DNA of 64,000 bases. Source: Acidobacteriota bacterium (GTDB taxonomy: Bacteria > Acidobacteriota > Terriglobia > Acidiferrales > UBA7541). The stretch is taken from assembly GCA_013286465.1 (NCBI GenBank), contig JABDFR010000005.1:1-64000 (forward strand), in the 5' to 3' direction. The notes under the pieces are model-generated. The model saw only the letters and a list, made by a program, of their open reading frames with translations. It was not told the DNA's origin and searched no databases. Below, piece by piece: positions 19,535 to 29,973 of this stretch (position 1 is the stretch's first letter; each line of letters begins with the position of its first letter). Both the position numbers and the translations under genes were made by a program.

Positions 19535-20665
19535 ATGAAAAGGCGTGAAATGCTGGGCGCGATGGCCGGACTTGCGTCGGTTGCGCCCGTGTTTTCTCGC
19601 AGTGGGTTCGATTTTTCTGACGCGCCGTCGCGCGGCATGGACGAGCCGATTTCCGTTCCATCGGAAGGTTGGATCACCGATGTGGATGGAATTGAAGTGG
19701 GGCATTTTACAGATACGCGGCGCCCCACTGGATGCACGGTAATTTTGTGCCGGGGCGGGGCGATTGGCGGGGCGGATGTGCCGGGTGGAAATCCCGGCTC
19801 GCGTTTGACGGATATGCTGCAGCCGATCCGGAATGCGGATGAGTCGGTGATCGTCGAAGCGGTGGTTTTGACGGGCGGCAGCGATTTTGGATTGGCTTCG
19901 GCTGGTGGAGTGGAACGATATCTTCGGGAAAGTTATATCGAGAAGCATAAATCGGAGGCGCATCCTGATCCGCATGTGCCGATTGTGCCGGCTGCGGTGA
20001 TTTTTGATTTGTATAAGGATCAGGATTGGACGATTGTTCCGACGGCGGAATCGGGATATGCGGCTTGCCAGGCTGCGGCTAAGGGAAAAGTTGCGGAAGG
20101 TTGCGTGGGGGCTGGTGCGGGTGCGGCGGTGGGGCATTGGGGCCGGCATCAGACGAAGTCGGGATTGGGGACGGCGAGTTTCAAAATTGGAGAGACGGGA
20201 ATTGTGGTTGGCGCGATTTGCGCGGTGAATGCGGTGGGCGATGTTTATGATCCGCGGACGGGAAAGCTGGTCGCGGGATCGCGCACGGCCGATGGAAAAA
20301 AGTTTGCGCCGATTATCGATCGGCTGCGCGCGGGCGAGGACGTGGTGCTTCCGCCTGCTGGGACGCATACTACGATTTCGTGCGTGGCGACGAATGCTAG
20401 TTTTGGCCCCGCAGCGATGGCGAAGATTGCGCAGATGGCTTCGGCAGCGCATGCGCGGGTGATTAATCCTTCTTGGGCGCCTGGGGATGGGGATACCGTG
20501 TTTGCGCTTTCTACTGGAACTTTGAAAACTCCGGTGGAGCATGGCGCGATTGGGGCGATTGCTGCTGAGGTTTTGAAAGAGGCGATACTTCGTGCGGTGG
20601 TGAATGCTACGGGGCGGCCTGGGATGCCGAGTTATCGCGATGTCTTAAATGGGCGGCTGGCGTAG
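19535..20665 (+). CDS. P1-family peptidase (DmpA/BapA/NylC-like autoprocessing aminopeptidase or amide hydrolase)
   Basis: WITDVDGIEVGHFTDTRRPTGCTVILC...GAIGGADVPGGNPGSR; GCVGAGAGAAVGHWG; candidate autoprocessing segment GTHTTISCVATNASF. Confidence 0.85.
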   Translation: MKRREMLGAMAGLASVAPVFSRSGFDFSDAPSRGMDEPISVPSEGWITDVDGIEVGHFTDTRRPTGCTVILCRGGAIGGADVPGGNPGSRLTDMLQPIRNADESVIVEAVVLTGGSDFGLASAGGVERYLRESYIEKHKSEAHPDPHVPIVPAAVIFDLYKDQDWTIVPTAESGYAACQAAAKGKVAEGCVGAGAGAAVGHWGRHQTKSGLGTASFKIGETGIVVGAICAVNAVGDVYDPRTGKLVAGSRTADGKKFAPIIDRLRAGEDVVLPPAGTHTTISCVATNASFGPAAMAKIAQMASAAHARVINPSWAPGDGDTVFALSTGTLKTPVEHGAIGAIAAEVLKEAILRAVVNATGRPGMPSYRDVLNGRLA

Positions 20666-20758
20666 GGCAATCTTCGGAGTTTCATTCCTGAGCGGATGCT
20701 GCTGGGGTACTATTCCGTCTGCTTGCTGCTTTTTTCGCCGGAAGTTGCGAGGTGCGGG

Positions 20759-22207
20759 ATGCGTTCTCTATTTCTTTTTGGATTTTTGCTTATTGCTACG
20801 ATTGCGGTGGCGCAGACGCAGAAGGCTCCGGACGTTGCGGAGTTTGTCAGCGTGGATGCGCCGGTGTTTGTTTTGAATCATGTGCGCGTGATTGATGGTT
20901 CTGGAGCGGCGGCTGTCGACGATCAGGCGGTGATCGTTTCCGGCGGAAAGATTCAGTGGATTGGGGCGGCTGGTTCGGCGCAGGCGCCGGCGGGCGCGCA
21001 GATATTGGATCGTACCGGTGACACCGTGATTCCCGGGATTGTTGGGATGCACGATCATCTTTATTACACGGATTCGATTTCGGTGCAGGTTGCCGGAGGA
21101 CGGATTGCCGAGCCGGGATTATTTGTGGCGGAAATTCCTTATACGGCGCCACGACTTTATTTGGCCGCGGGCGTGACGTCGATGCGCACTACCGGGAGCC
21201 TTGAGCCTTATACCGATTTGAAAATCAAGAGCCGGATTGATTCCGGTTTGATGCCTGGGCCTTGGATTGATGCTACGGCTCCTTATCTGGAAGGCGCGCC
21301 TACGATATTTGCACAGATGCATGAATTGACGGGGCCCGAGGATGCGAAACGTTCCGTGGATTATTGGGCGGCGGAGGGAATGACTTCTTATAAGGCGTAC
21401 ATGAACATTACTCGCGAGGAGCTTGGCGTGGCGATTTCGGAGGCGCATTCGCTGAAACTGAAATTGACTGGGCATCTTTGTTCGGTGACTTGGCCGGAGG
21501 CGGTGGCTTTGGGAATTGATGATTTTGAGCATGGGCCGGTTTTTAGCGATACGGAATTTGTCGCGGATAAGAAGCCGGATGTTTGTCCGCAGGGTGGCGT
21601 GGGGAGTTGGGCGAATCAGGAAATCGACGGAGCGGCGGTGACTGGGTTGATTCGCAATTTGGTGGCGCATCATGTGGCGGTCACTTCTACTTTGCCGGTG
21701 TTTGAGGCGAGCGCGCCGGGGCGGCCGAAATTGCAGACACGGACTTTGGAGGCGATGTCGGCGGAATCGGCGCAAAGTTATTTGACGGCGCGGGCGCGGG
21801 TGAGTTTGGATTCACAGATGACTTCCTTGATGCGCAAGGAGATGGACTTTGAAGTGGCGTTTGTGAAGGCTGGAGGATTGTTGCTGGGCGGTCCTGATCC
21901 TACTGGGAATGGCGGCGTGTTGCCGGGATTTGGGGATCAGCGGGAAATTGAATTGTTGGTGGAGGCGGGATTTTCTCCGGTGGAGGCGATTCGGATTGGG
22001 ACGGCGAACGGGGCTGCTTATCTTGGATTGAGCGATCGGATTGGGACTCTTGCTGCGGGCAGGCAGGCGGATTTGGTTTTGATTAAGGGCGATCCTTCTA
22101 AGAAGATTGAAGAGATTGAGAATGTGGAGACGGTTTTCAAGGCTGGGGTTGGTTACGATTCGAAGAAATTGATTGAGAGTGTGCGCGGGCAGGTGGGGAT
22201 TCGATAG
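20759..22207 (+). CDS. Secreted amidohydrolase (imidazolonepropionase/prolidase-like)
   Basis: Signal peptide MRSLFLFGFLLIATIAVAQ; VIPGIVGMHDHLYYTDS; LGLSDRIGTLAAGRQADLVLIKGDP. Confidence 0.8.
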   Translation: MRSLFLFGFLLIATIAVAQTQKAPDVAEFVSVDAPVFVLNHVRVIDGSGAAAVDDQAVIVSGGKIQWIGAAGSAQAPAGAQILDRTGDTVIPGIVGMHDHLYYTDSISVQVAGGRIAEPGLFVAEIPYTAPRLYLAAGVTSMRTTGSLEPYTDLKIKSRIDSGLMPGPWIDATAPYLEGAPTIFAQMHELTGPEDAKRSVDYWAAEGMTSYKAYMNITREELGVAISEAHSLKLKLTGHLCSVTWPEAVALGIDDFEHGPVFSDTEFVADKKPDVCPQGGVGSWANQEIDGAAVTGLIRNLVAHHVAVTSTLPVFEASAPGRPKLQTRTLEAMSAESAQSYLTARARVSLDSQMTSLMRKEMDFEVAFVKAGGLLLGGPDPTGNGGVLPGFGDQREIELLVEAGFSPVEAIRIGTANGAAYLGLSDRIGTLAAGRQADLVLIKGDPSKKIEEIENVETVFKAGVGYDSKKLIESVRGQVGIR

Positions 22208-22239
22208 GTTGGGGAATTTCAAGTCGGGTTATGCGGGCA

Positions 22240-22283
22240 GGCGCGTCAATTGCTTTGCGATCGCAGTGCGATTGACCGGCGCC
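22240..22283. repeat. Nested hairpin/cruciform downstream of the amidohydrolase gene
   Basis: GGCGC-GTCAAT ... ATTGAC-(CG)-GCGCC enclosing the 10-bp palindrome TGCGATCGCA. Confidence 0.55.
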
Positions 22284-22443
22284 CCCTACGCTAGAAAAGG
22301 CCAAGGCTTCGGAGAATTAAGGGTTCAGATTTGACGGTTCCCGCCACAGGGTTCTCAGCAATATCCAAATAAGACATCACCGGGAATTGGGCGCGTGCAT
22401 CAAACGAATGCGCTGTACATTAGATTATGCCGGCGGTGAGGGT

Positions 22444-24462
22444 ATGAGCGTCGTGCGACCGGAATTGCGTTCTGCTTACAGGAGCTTGGGGCGAATGGCG
22501 GAAGAGCGAGCGAACGATAGCAGGCAGCGTGTGGTGGTGGAGCACGTTTCGCCGGAGATCGATTGCGGGCGGTTTGCCATCAAGCGTGTGATTGGGGAGA
22601 CGGTGGTGGTGGAAGCGGCGGTCTTCGCCGATGGGCACGATCAGGTCGTGTGCCAGATTTGGTACTGGCAGGATAAAAATAAACTGCAATACGCGCCGAT
22701 GACGGCGCTGGGCAACGATTTGTGGCGCGGCGAATTTCGCATCGATAATCTGGGGCGATATTTTTACATCGTGGAGGGATGGATCGATCGCTTTCAGACT
22801 TGGCATCTGGAATTGGCGAAGAGGATTGCTGCGGGCCAGGACGTGGGCGTCGAGTTGGTGATTGGGGCGGGATTGATTGACGAGGCTGCTGGGCTGGCGG
22901 GGCGCGAGGACGCCGCGTATTTGCGCGAGTGGGCGAAGAGGCTGCAAGCGGCTAAGGACAAGCCGGAGGGCGCGACCATCGCATTTGAAGAAAAATCTTT
23001 GGGAATTATGCAGCGAAATCCCGTGCATCATCTGGGCGCGAGCTATGCGAAAGAATTGAGTGTTACGGCGGATCGCGAGAAGGCGCGCTTCTCTACGTGG
23101 TACGAAGTGTTTCCGCGATCGTGCGCGGTTGAGGCGGGGAAGCACGGTACGTTCCGCGATTGCGAGACATGGTTGCCGTATATCGCGGGGATGGGATTTG
23201 ATGTGGTTTATTTGCCGCCGGTGCATCCGATCGGGCGCGCGTTTCGGAAGGGAAAAAATAATTCGATCGAGCCGTTGCGGGACGATGTGGGAAGTCCGTG
23301 GGCTATTGGGGCGATCGACGGCGGCCATACTGGTGTTCACTCCGAACTTGGCAGCCTGGAAGATTTCAAGCATTTCGTTTCGGCGGCTGCGAAGAATGGC
23401 CTTGAAGTGGCGCTAGATATCGCGTTTCAGTGCTCGCCGGACCATCCGTGGGTGCGCGAGCATTCGGAATGGTTTCGCAAACGGCCGGATGGGACGATTC
23501 AATATGCGGAAAATCCGCCGAAGAAGTATCAGGATATTTATCCGCTGGACTTTGAGAGTGCGAACTATCGGAAGTTGTGGGAGGGATTGAAAGGCGTTTT
23601 TGATTTTTGGATTGCGCAGGGCGTGCGGATTTTTCGTGTGGATAATCCGCACACCAAGCCATTTGCTTTTTGGGAATGGGCGATTGCGGAGATCAAGGCG
23701 AAACATCCCGATGTGATTTTGCTGGCGGAGGCATTTACGCGGCCCCACGTGATGCAGCGGCTGGCAAAGCTTGGTTTTTCGCAGTCCTATACTTATTTTA
23801 CTTGGCGGAATACGAAGCAGGAGCTTACCGAATATTTCACCGAGCTCACGCAGACGGAGGCGCGCGAATATTTTCGCCCGAATCTTTGGCCGAATACGCC
23901 GGACATTTTGCCGGAGTACTTGCAGCTTGGTGGACGGCCGGCGTTTATGGCGCGATTCATTCTGGCGGCTACGCTGGGGGCTAGCTACGGAATTTATGGG
24001 CCGGCGTTTGAGCTTTGCGAAAATGCGCCGATGGAGCCTGGCAGTGAAGAATATCTGAATTCGGAAAAATATGAATTGAAGCGCCGCGATTTGGACTCGC
24101 CGGTGAGTTTGAAAGATTTAATCACGCGGGTGAATGCGATCCGCAAGAGCAGCCCGGCGCTGCAGAAAAATCTCAATCTTCACTTTCATGATTGCGAGAA
24201 TACGTCGATTATCTGCTATAGCAAGGCGAGCGATGATCTTTCGGACGTGATTCTGGTGATCGTGAATCTGGATAGTTTTCAGAAGCAGGGGGGAATGGTG
24301 CAGTTGGACCTTGCGGCGATTGGGATTGACGCCGCACGGCCGTTCCAAGTTCACGATTTGCTTGCAGAAGCCGAGTATACGTGGCAGGGGGCGCGGAATT
24401 TTGTTGAGCTGACGCCGGAAATTCGTCCGGCGCACATTTTGCGCGTGGTCCAGCAAGTCTAA
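22444..24462 (+). CDS. glgE: Alpha-1,4-glucan:maltose-1-phosphate maltosyltransferase
   Basis: VVVEHVSPEIDCGRFAIKRVIGE; FSTWYEVFPRS; VVYLPPVHPIGRAFRKGKNN; ALDIAFQCSPDHPWVREHSEWFRKRPDGTIQYAENPPKKYQDIYPLDFE. Track ORF begins at 22387. Confidence 0.93.
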   Translation: MSVVRPELRSAYRSLGRMAEERANDSRQRVVVEHVSPEIDCGRFAIKRVIGETVVVEAAVFADGHDQVVCQIWYWQDKNKLQYAPMTALGNDLWRGEFRIDNLGRYFYIVEGWIDRFQTWHLELAKRIAAGQDVGVELVIGAGLIDEAAGLAGREDAAYLREWAKRLQAAKDKPEGATIAFEEKSLGIMQRNPVHHLGASYAKELSVTADREKARFSTWYEVFPRSCAVEAGKHGTFRDCETWLPYIAGMGFDVVYLPPVHPIGRAFRKGKNNSIEPLRDDVGSPWAIGAIDGGHTGVHSELGSLEDFKHFVSAAAKNGLEVALDIAFQCSPDHPWVREHSEWFRKRPDGTIQYAENPPKKYQDIYPLDFESANYRKLWEGLKGVFDFWIAQGVRIFRVDNPHTKPFAFWEWAIAEIKAKHPDVILLAEAFTRPHVMQRLAKLGFSQSYTYFTWRNTKQELTEYFTELTQTEAREYFRPNLWPNTPDILPEYLQLGGRPAFMARFILAATLGASYGIYGPAFELCENAPMEPGSEEYLNSEKYELKRRDLDSPVSLKDLITRVNAIRKSSPALQKNLNLHFHDCENTSIICYSKASDDLSDVILVIVNLDSFQKQGGMVQLDLAAIGIDAARPFQVHDLLAEAEYTWQGARNFVELTPEIRPAHILRVVQQV

Positions 24463-24506
24463 GCCGAGATAAATTTCAAGCAGCTTAAGATACGGAGAAA
24501 AGCGAA

Positions 24507-27500
24507 GTGGCGAAAAAGCCCGGCAGCGCGTCCGATCCGCTGTGGTTCAAAGACGCCATTATTTATGAGTTGCACGTGAAGGCATTCAAGGACAGTAACG
24601 GCGATGGTATCGGCGATTTTCCCGGACTCCTGACGAAAATGGATTATTTGCAGGATCTGGGGGTTACTTGCCTGTGGCTTTTGCCGTTTTTCCCCTCGCC
24701 GCTCCGGGATGATGGCTACGACATTGCGGATTATCTGGACGTTCATCCGATGTACGGGACGATCGACGATTTTCGCGCGTTTTTGAATGCGGCTCACGAT
24801 CGCGGCCTGCAGGTGATGATCGAGTTGGTGGTGAATCACACTTCGGATCAGCATCCGTGGTTTCAGCGGGCGCGCCAGGCGCCGCGCGGCTCGCCCGAGC
24901 GGGATTTTTACGTTTGGAGCGATACCGAGGATAAATACAAAGGTGTTCGAATTATTTTTTCGGATACCGAGCGGTCCAACTGGACTTGGGATCCGGTGGC
25001 CAAGCAGTTTTTCTGGCATCGATTTTTCTCGCATCAGCCGGATTTGAATTACGACAATCCGAAAGTGATCGAAGAAATTGTGAAAGTGATGCGCTTTTGG
25101 CTGGATATGGGCGTCGACGCGCTGCGCATCGATGCGATTCCTTATCTGGTGGAGCGCGACGGGACGAGTTGCGAGAATCTACCGGAAACGCACGCGGCGA
25201 TCAAAACTTTGCGGCGCGAGATTGATGCCAATTATTCGGGGCGCGTGCTGCTGGCCGAAGCGAATCAGTGGCCTACCGACGTGCGTCCTTATTTCGGCGA
25301 TGGCGATGAGTGCCACATGGCCTTTCATTTTCCCGTGATGCCGCGGATTTACATGGCGCTGCGGCAGGAAGACCGGCTGCCGATCACCGACATCATCGCG
25401 CAGACGCCGAGCATTCCGGACACGTGCCAGTGGGGACTGTTTCTGCGCAATCACGACGAATTGACGCTCGAAATGGTGACGAACGACGAGCGCGATTACA
25501 TGTATATCGCCTACAGCGCCGATCCGCGAATGCGCGTGAATCTCGGAATTCGGCGGAGGCTGGCGCCGCTGGTCGACAACAATCGCCGGCGCATCGAGCT
25601 GCTGAATAGTTTGCTGCTTTCGTTTCCTGGAACTCCGATTCTTTATTACGGCGACGAAATTGGGATGGGCGACAACATTTATCTTGGCGATCGCAATGGC
25701 GTGCGCACGCCGATGCAATGGAACGCGGACCGCAACGCTGGATTTTCTGCTGCGACGCCGGCGCGCTTGTATAGCCCGGTGATCATGGATCCGGTTTGGG
25801 GATACGAAGCGATCAATGTGGAGGCGCAGCAGGGCGATCCGTCATCGCTTTTGAACTGGATGCGCAACATGATCGCGCTGCGAAAATTGTTCAGCGTGTT
25901 CGGGCGGGGCGCGATCGAGTTTTTTGATCCTGCGAATCGCAAGGTGCTGGCTTATTTGCGGACGTATCGCGGCGAAACAATTCTTTGCGTCGCCAATCTT
26001 TCGCGGTTCGCGCAGCCGGTGGATCTCGATTTGTCGAAATTGGAAGGCATGGTGCCGGTGGAGATGCTTGGCTACGTCGAATTTCCGCCGATCGAGCGGC
26101 AGCCTTATCGAATGACGCTGGCGCCTTACAGCTTCTTGTGGTTGGAACTTCAGCCGCGGGCGGGCGCATCGGACTCTGCGGATTCCGGACTTTCCGAACA
26201 GGCGCCGTTGAATGTCACCGCGGGTTGGGAGGCGATTTGCGAGGGGATGGGCCGGCAGCGGTTGGAGAGCGTGAATCTGTCGGAATATCTTCCGAAGCAA
26301 CGTTGGTTTGCGGCGAAATCGAAGCGCATCAAGGCCACGCGGATTGTAAATTGGGCTGTGCTGGATGCGCCACATTCGGCGTTGATTGTCGTGGAAGTGC
26401 AATTCGATGCGGGGGAGCCGTCGCTGTATGTGGTGCCGCTGGCAATGGCTTTCGGGGATGAAGCGAATGAGTTGCGGCGGACCACGCCGAACGCGATTGT
26501 CGCGTCCACGATTTCGGCGAAAGTGCCCGGCGTTTTGTATGACGGAGCTTTCGATGACAGCGTTTGCCTCGAGCTGCTCTCGCTGATCCAAAATTCGCGC
26601 GAGGTGCGTGCGCGGCACGGTGTTGTGCGCGGCGTGCGAGGCAAAGCTTTCGACCAGATTCTGGGATCGGCGGGCATGCCGCTGCCGGTGCGCCGCGTGT
26701 CGGTGGAGCAGAGCAATTCTTCTTTTATTTTTGGCGACCGGTTCATCTTGAAATTATTCCGGCACGTGGAGCCGGGCGTGAATCCCGACGCGGAGATGGG
26801 CCGCTACCTCACCGAGAAAACAGAATTTGAGCGCACGCCGCCGTTCGCCGGATCCATCGAGCTGAAAACTTCACCGGATTCGGAACCAGTGACGCTGGCG
26901 ATGCTGCAGGGATTAGTGGCGAATGAAGGCGACGGTTGGAAATGGACGGTCGAAGAGTTGGACCGCTATTTCGAAACTTGCGCGCCGCTGAAGTTTCCGG
27001 AGAACGCGAGCGCGGAGCTGGCGAATCCGCTGGCGCTTTCGGAGCGGCTCGTTTCGCAAATGGCGAAGGATCACGTGGGCATCTATCTCGATGCTGCAGC
27101 CACGCTGGGGCGGCGCACCGCTGAAATGCATTTGGCGCTGGCTTCGCGTTCGGACGATTCGGACTTTTCGCCGGAGCCTTTGACTGCTGAAAATTTCCAG
27201 AATGTGCTTCTGGAATTTCACCAGCATGCTTCGCAGGTTCTCGATGTGCTCAAAGAGCGCGTTTCGTATTTGCCGGACGAAGTGGTTGAACTCGCGGCAT
27301 CCGTGCTCAGCCGGCGGCGGCGAATTCTGGATCATTTCACTACGATGCAAGCCAAAGGGTTTCAAGCGCAGCGGACTCGAATTCACGGCGACTATCACCT
27401 GGGCCAGGTGCTGCGCGTGAAGACGGATTTTGAGATTCTGGATTTTGAGGGCGAGCCGGCGCGCTCGCTGGCTTATCGTCGGGCCAAACAATCGCCGTTG

Positions 27501-27824
27501 AAGGATGTGGCGGGGATGCTGCGCTCGTTTAGTTATGCTGCGTACGCCAGTTTGATCAACTATACGACGCGGCATCCTGAAGATGTCTCGCGGCTCGAGC
27601 CGTGGGCCCAACTTTGGGAGCATTCGGCCGCCGCCGCATTTTTGCGCGCGTATCGGGAAACGGCACAGGGAGCGGCGTTTCTGCCGGCCGACATTGCCGA
27701 TTTTAAAGAACTGCTGGAAATCTTTCTCTTGGACAAAGCGCTGTACGAAGTTTTATATGAATTAAACGCGCGTCCGGCTTGGGTGCGCATCCCGCTGATG
27801 GGAATTATGTCGCTGCCCCTATGA
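24507..27824 (+). CDS. treS: Fused trehalose synthase (TreS)-maltokinase
   Basis: N-terminal GH13 TreS ([29 protein letters not shown]); C-terminal kinase half ([67 protein letters not shown]). Confidence 0.95.
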   Translation: MAKKPGSASDPLWFKDAIIYELHVKAFKDSNGDGIGDFPGLLTKMDYLQDLGVTCLWLLPFFPSPLRDDGYDIADYLDVHPMYGTIDDFRAFLNAAHDRGLQVMIELVVNHTSDQHPWFQRARQAPRGSPERDFYVWSDTEDKYKGVRIIFSDTERSNWTWDPVAKQFFWHRFFSHQPDLNYDNPKVIEEIVKVMRFWLDMGVDALRIDAIPYLVERDGTSCENLPETHAAIKTLRREIDANYSGRVLLAEANQWPTDVRPYFGDGDECHMAFHFPVMPRIYMALRQEDRLPITDIIAQTPSIPDTCQWGLFLRNHDELTLEMVTNDERDYMYIAYSADPRMRVNLGIRRRLAPLVDNNRRRIELLNSLLLSFPGTPILYYGDEIGMGDNIYLGDRNGVRTPMQWNADRNAGFSAATPARLYSPVIMDPVWGYEAINVEAQQGDPSSLLNWMRNMIALRKLFSVFGRGAIEFFDPANRKVLAYLRTYRGETILCVANLSRFAQPVDLDLSKLEGMVPVEMLGYVEFPPIERQPYRMTLAPYSFLWLELQPRAGASDSADSGLSEQAPLNVTAGWEAICEGMGRQRLESVNLSEYLPKQRWFAAKSKRIKATRIVNWAVLDAPHSALIVVEVQFDAGEPSLYVVPLAMAFGDEANELRRTTPNAIVASTISAKVPGVLYDGAFDDSVCLELLSLIQNSREVRARHGVVRGVRGKAFDQILGSAGMPLPVRRVSVEQSNSSFIFGDRFILKLFRHVEPGVNPDAEMGRYLTEKTEFERTPPFAGSIELKTSPDSEPVTLAMLQGLVANEGDGWKWTVEELDRYFETCAPLKFPENASAELANPLALSERLVSQMAKDHVGIYLDAAATLGRRTAEMHLALASRSDDSDFSPEPLTAENFQNVLLEFHQHASQVLDVLKERVSYLPDEVVELAASVLSRRRRILDHFTTMQAKGFQAQRTRIHGDYHLGQVLRVKTDFEILDFEGEPARSLAYRRAKQSPLKDVAGMLRSFSYAAYASLINYTTRHPEDVSRLEPWAQLWEHSAAAAFLRAYRETAQGAAFLPADIADFKELLEIFLLDKALYEVLYELNARPAWVRIPLMGIMSLPL

Positions 27825-27852
27825 ACGAAAAATGTGGCTAGAGGGTTGAACG

Positions 27853-29109
27853 GTGGAAGTGGAACCGATCCCGGAACAAGCACAGGAAAAGATCGAGCAA
27901 GTGGCAAGCGCCGATTTGGTGATCGGCGTTCTCGCGGACATCGATCTAAAAAGCCTGGCGACTGTCTGCGACTCGCTGCGAGCGCTTCCTGGATCTCCGC
28001 GAATTGCGATTTTGCGGGATGATCACACGGTTGATCCGGCCGCGGTGAAATCAGACAGCGGATATTCCGGCAGCGCTGACGGCAGCCCATCGGCTTTCGT
28101 GATTCCTTGGCCGCTCTCGCAGCCAAATGGGTCGGGCGCACCAATTTTGAGCATTCCAGCGGCGTATCAGTCGGTTTTTGCAGCGTGCGAGAAATTTGAG
28201 GCGCGCGCTTGTTGCGTGATCGCGTCGAAGCTCGAGACCACCTCGGTGGAATGGATCCGGCAAATGGCGCTGCCACTGCTGGAAGAAGATGCCGATCTGG
28301 TGGTTCCGTATTATGCGCGGCATAAATTCGAAGGATTGATCAATAGCAGCATCGTTGCGCCGCTGACGCGCTGCCTCTACGGGAAGCGAATTCATAATCC
28401 GATGGGGCCGGATCTGGGAATCTCGCAGCGGCTATTTCAGAAGATGGCTGGCGGCGATCGGAATGTGAATCGCGTTCATCCGCTGGCTTCGCTTACACCT
28501 ACCGCGCTCTGCGAGAATTTGCTCGTTTGCGAAGTGTACGTGGGGGCGCGCGTTTACCCGCCCACGGATTGGACCAATATCAGTTCGATCGTGTCGCAGG
28601 TTTTGAGTCCTATTTTTTCGGACATGGAGCGCAACGCTGCTTGCTGGCAGAGAATGCGCGCTTCTAGTTCTGTGCCTGCGATCGGCGATCCGATTATTGT
28701 GTCGCAAGACTCGGGAACGGTTGACATCAGCCGCATGGTCGAGTCGTTTCATCTCGGCAATCGCGACTTGCAGGAAATTTGGGGATTGGTACTGCCGCCA
28801 TCGTCGCTGGTGGAATTGAGGAAGCTGGCGCGCTTGCCGGTGGAGGAATTTCGCATGCCGGACGATTTGTGGGTGCGCATCGTCTACGATTTTGCGCTGG
28901 CGCATCGTCTGCGAACCATCAATCGCGATCACTTATTGAAATCTATGACGCCGCTATATCTCGGCTGGGTCGCGTCGTACGCGCGCGACTTGGAGAATGG
29001 CGGCGGCTTGGCATTGGAACAACGGCTCGAACGTTTATCGGCGGCGTATGAATCCGGCAAGCCTTACTTAGTTTCGCGATGGCGCTGGCCGGACCGGTTC
29101 AATCCGTAA
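27853..29109 (+). CDS. Putative GT-A-fold glycosyltransferase (GT2/mannosylglycerate-synthase-like)
   Basis: EEDADLVVPYYARHKFEGLINSSIVAPLTRCLYGKRIHNPMGPDLGISQRLFQKM; directly follows treS-mak. Confidence 0.55.
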   Translation: MEVEPIPEQAQEKIEQVASADLVIGVLADIDLKSLATVCDSLRALPGSPRIAILRDDHTVDPAAVKSDSGYSGSADGSPSAFVIPWPLSQPNGSGAPILSIPAAYQSVFAACEKFEARACCVIASKLETTSVEWIRQMALPLLEEDADLVVPYYARHKFEGLINSSIVAPLTRCLYGKRIHNPMGPDLGISQRLFQKMAGGDRNVNRVHPLASLTPTALCENLLVCEVYVGARVYPPTDWTNISSIVSQVLSPIFSDMERNAACWQRMRASSSVPAIGDPIIVSQDSGTVDISRMVESFHLGNRDLQEIWGLVLPPSSLVELRKLARLPVEEFRMPDDLWVRIVYDFALAHRLRTINRDHLLKSMTPLYLGWVASYARDLENGGGLALEQRLERLSAAYESGKPYLVSRWRWPDRFNP

Positions 29110-29137
29110 TTTTGTGTGACGCATAACGGAGGCGATT

Positions 29138-29842
29138 ATGTGGCAACAAATTAAGGAAGCCCTGGCTCAATCTACGGCGCGGTTTTTGACGCGCTTCGCG
29201 GATTTGCTGCCCGGGACGGCGGCGCTGATTCTGGCGGTGCTGGTGTCGATTGTCGTGGGAATTATTCTTGCGGCGATCGTGCGGCGATTGCTGATGAGCA
29301 TGAAGTTCGATCAACGGCTGAGCCACTGGGGATTTCCTTCGCTCTCGGAATGGTCGCCATCGAGCAGCCCGACGCTGCTGGTGTCGCGAGCGATTGCGCT
29401 GTTGGTGATTGTTGCGGGTTTTTTGATCGGCCTCGCGGCGTTTGATGCGGAGTGGACTTCGCTGCTAGCTCGCAGCGTGTTCGCTTATATTCCGAATCTG
29501 ATCGGCGCGGCGCTGGTGCTTTTGTTCGGGACGATTGTGGCGCGGTTTATTGCGCGGGGAGTGTTGATCGGCGCGGTGAATTTAAATCTGCATTACGCGC
29601 GGCTTTTGAGTATTGGAGTGAAGTGGCTGGTGATTGTGCTTGCGGTAGCTATGGCGCTGGAGCATTTGCGAATTGCGCCGGGAATTGTCGAGCTGGCTTT
29701 CGGAATTCTTTTTGGTGGAATTGTTTTCGCGCTGGCGCTGGCCGTCGGGCTTGGTTCGAAGGATTTGGTTTCGAAATCGCTGGAGCGGGATGCTCACAAA
29801 GTGTCGAGCGAGAATATTGAGGAGCCGTTCCGGCACGTTTAG
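29138..29842 (+). CDS. Conserved TM-helix protein related to small mechanosensitive channel-like proteins (no obvious MscS beta domain)
   Basis: Four or more hydrophobic helices; FGILFGGIVFALALAVGLGSKDLVSK. Confidence 0.65.
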   Translation: MWQQIKEALAQSTARFLTRFADLLPGTAALILAVLVSIVVGIILAAIVRRLLMSMKFDQRLSHWGFPSLSEWSPSSSPTLLVSRAIALLVIVAGFLIGLAAFDAEWTSLLARSVFAYIPNLIGAALVLLFGTIVARFIARGVLIGAVNLNLHYARLLSIGVKWLVIVLAVAMALEHLRIAPGIVELAFGILFGGIVFALALAVGLGSKDLVSKSLERDAHKVSSENIEEPFRHV

Positions 29843-29973
29843 GCGAACCAGACAGAAGCGCCAGAGCGGATGGGATCGATTTCGCTCGGCGATGCGGGAA
29901 AACCGAGAATGCGGGCCGCGGAGTAAGGCTAGTCGTTTCTGAGGCAGCAAATGGCCGGCGACGGGGTGGCTAT

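Noticed and set aside
18785-20542. 585-aa minus-strand ORF antisense to amidohydrolase and P1 peptidase
   Set aside because: Spans two real genes on the other strand; His/Arg-rich composition typical of antisense translation in GC-rich DNA.
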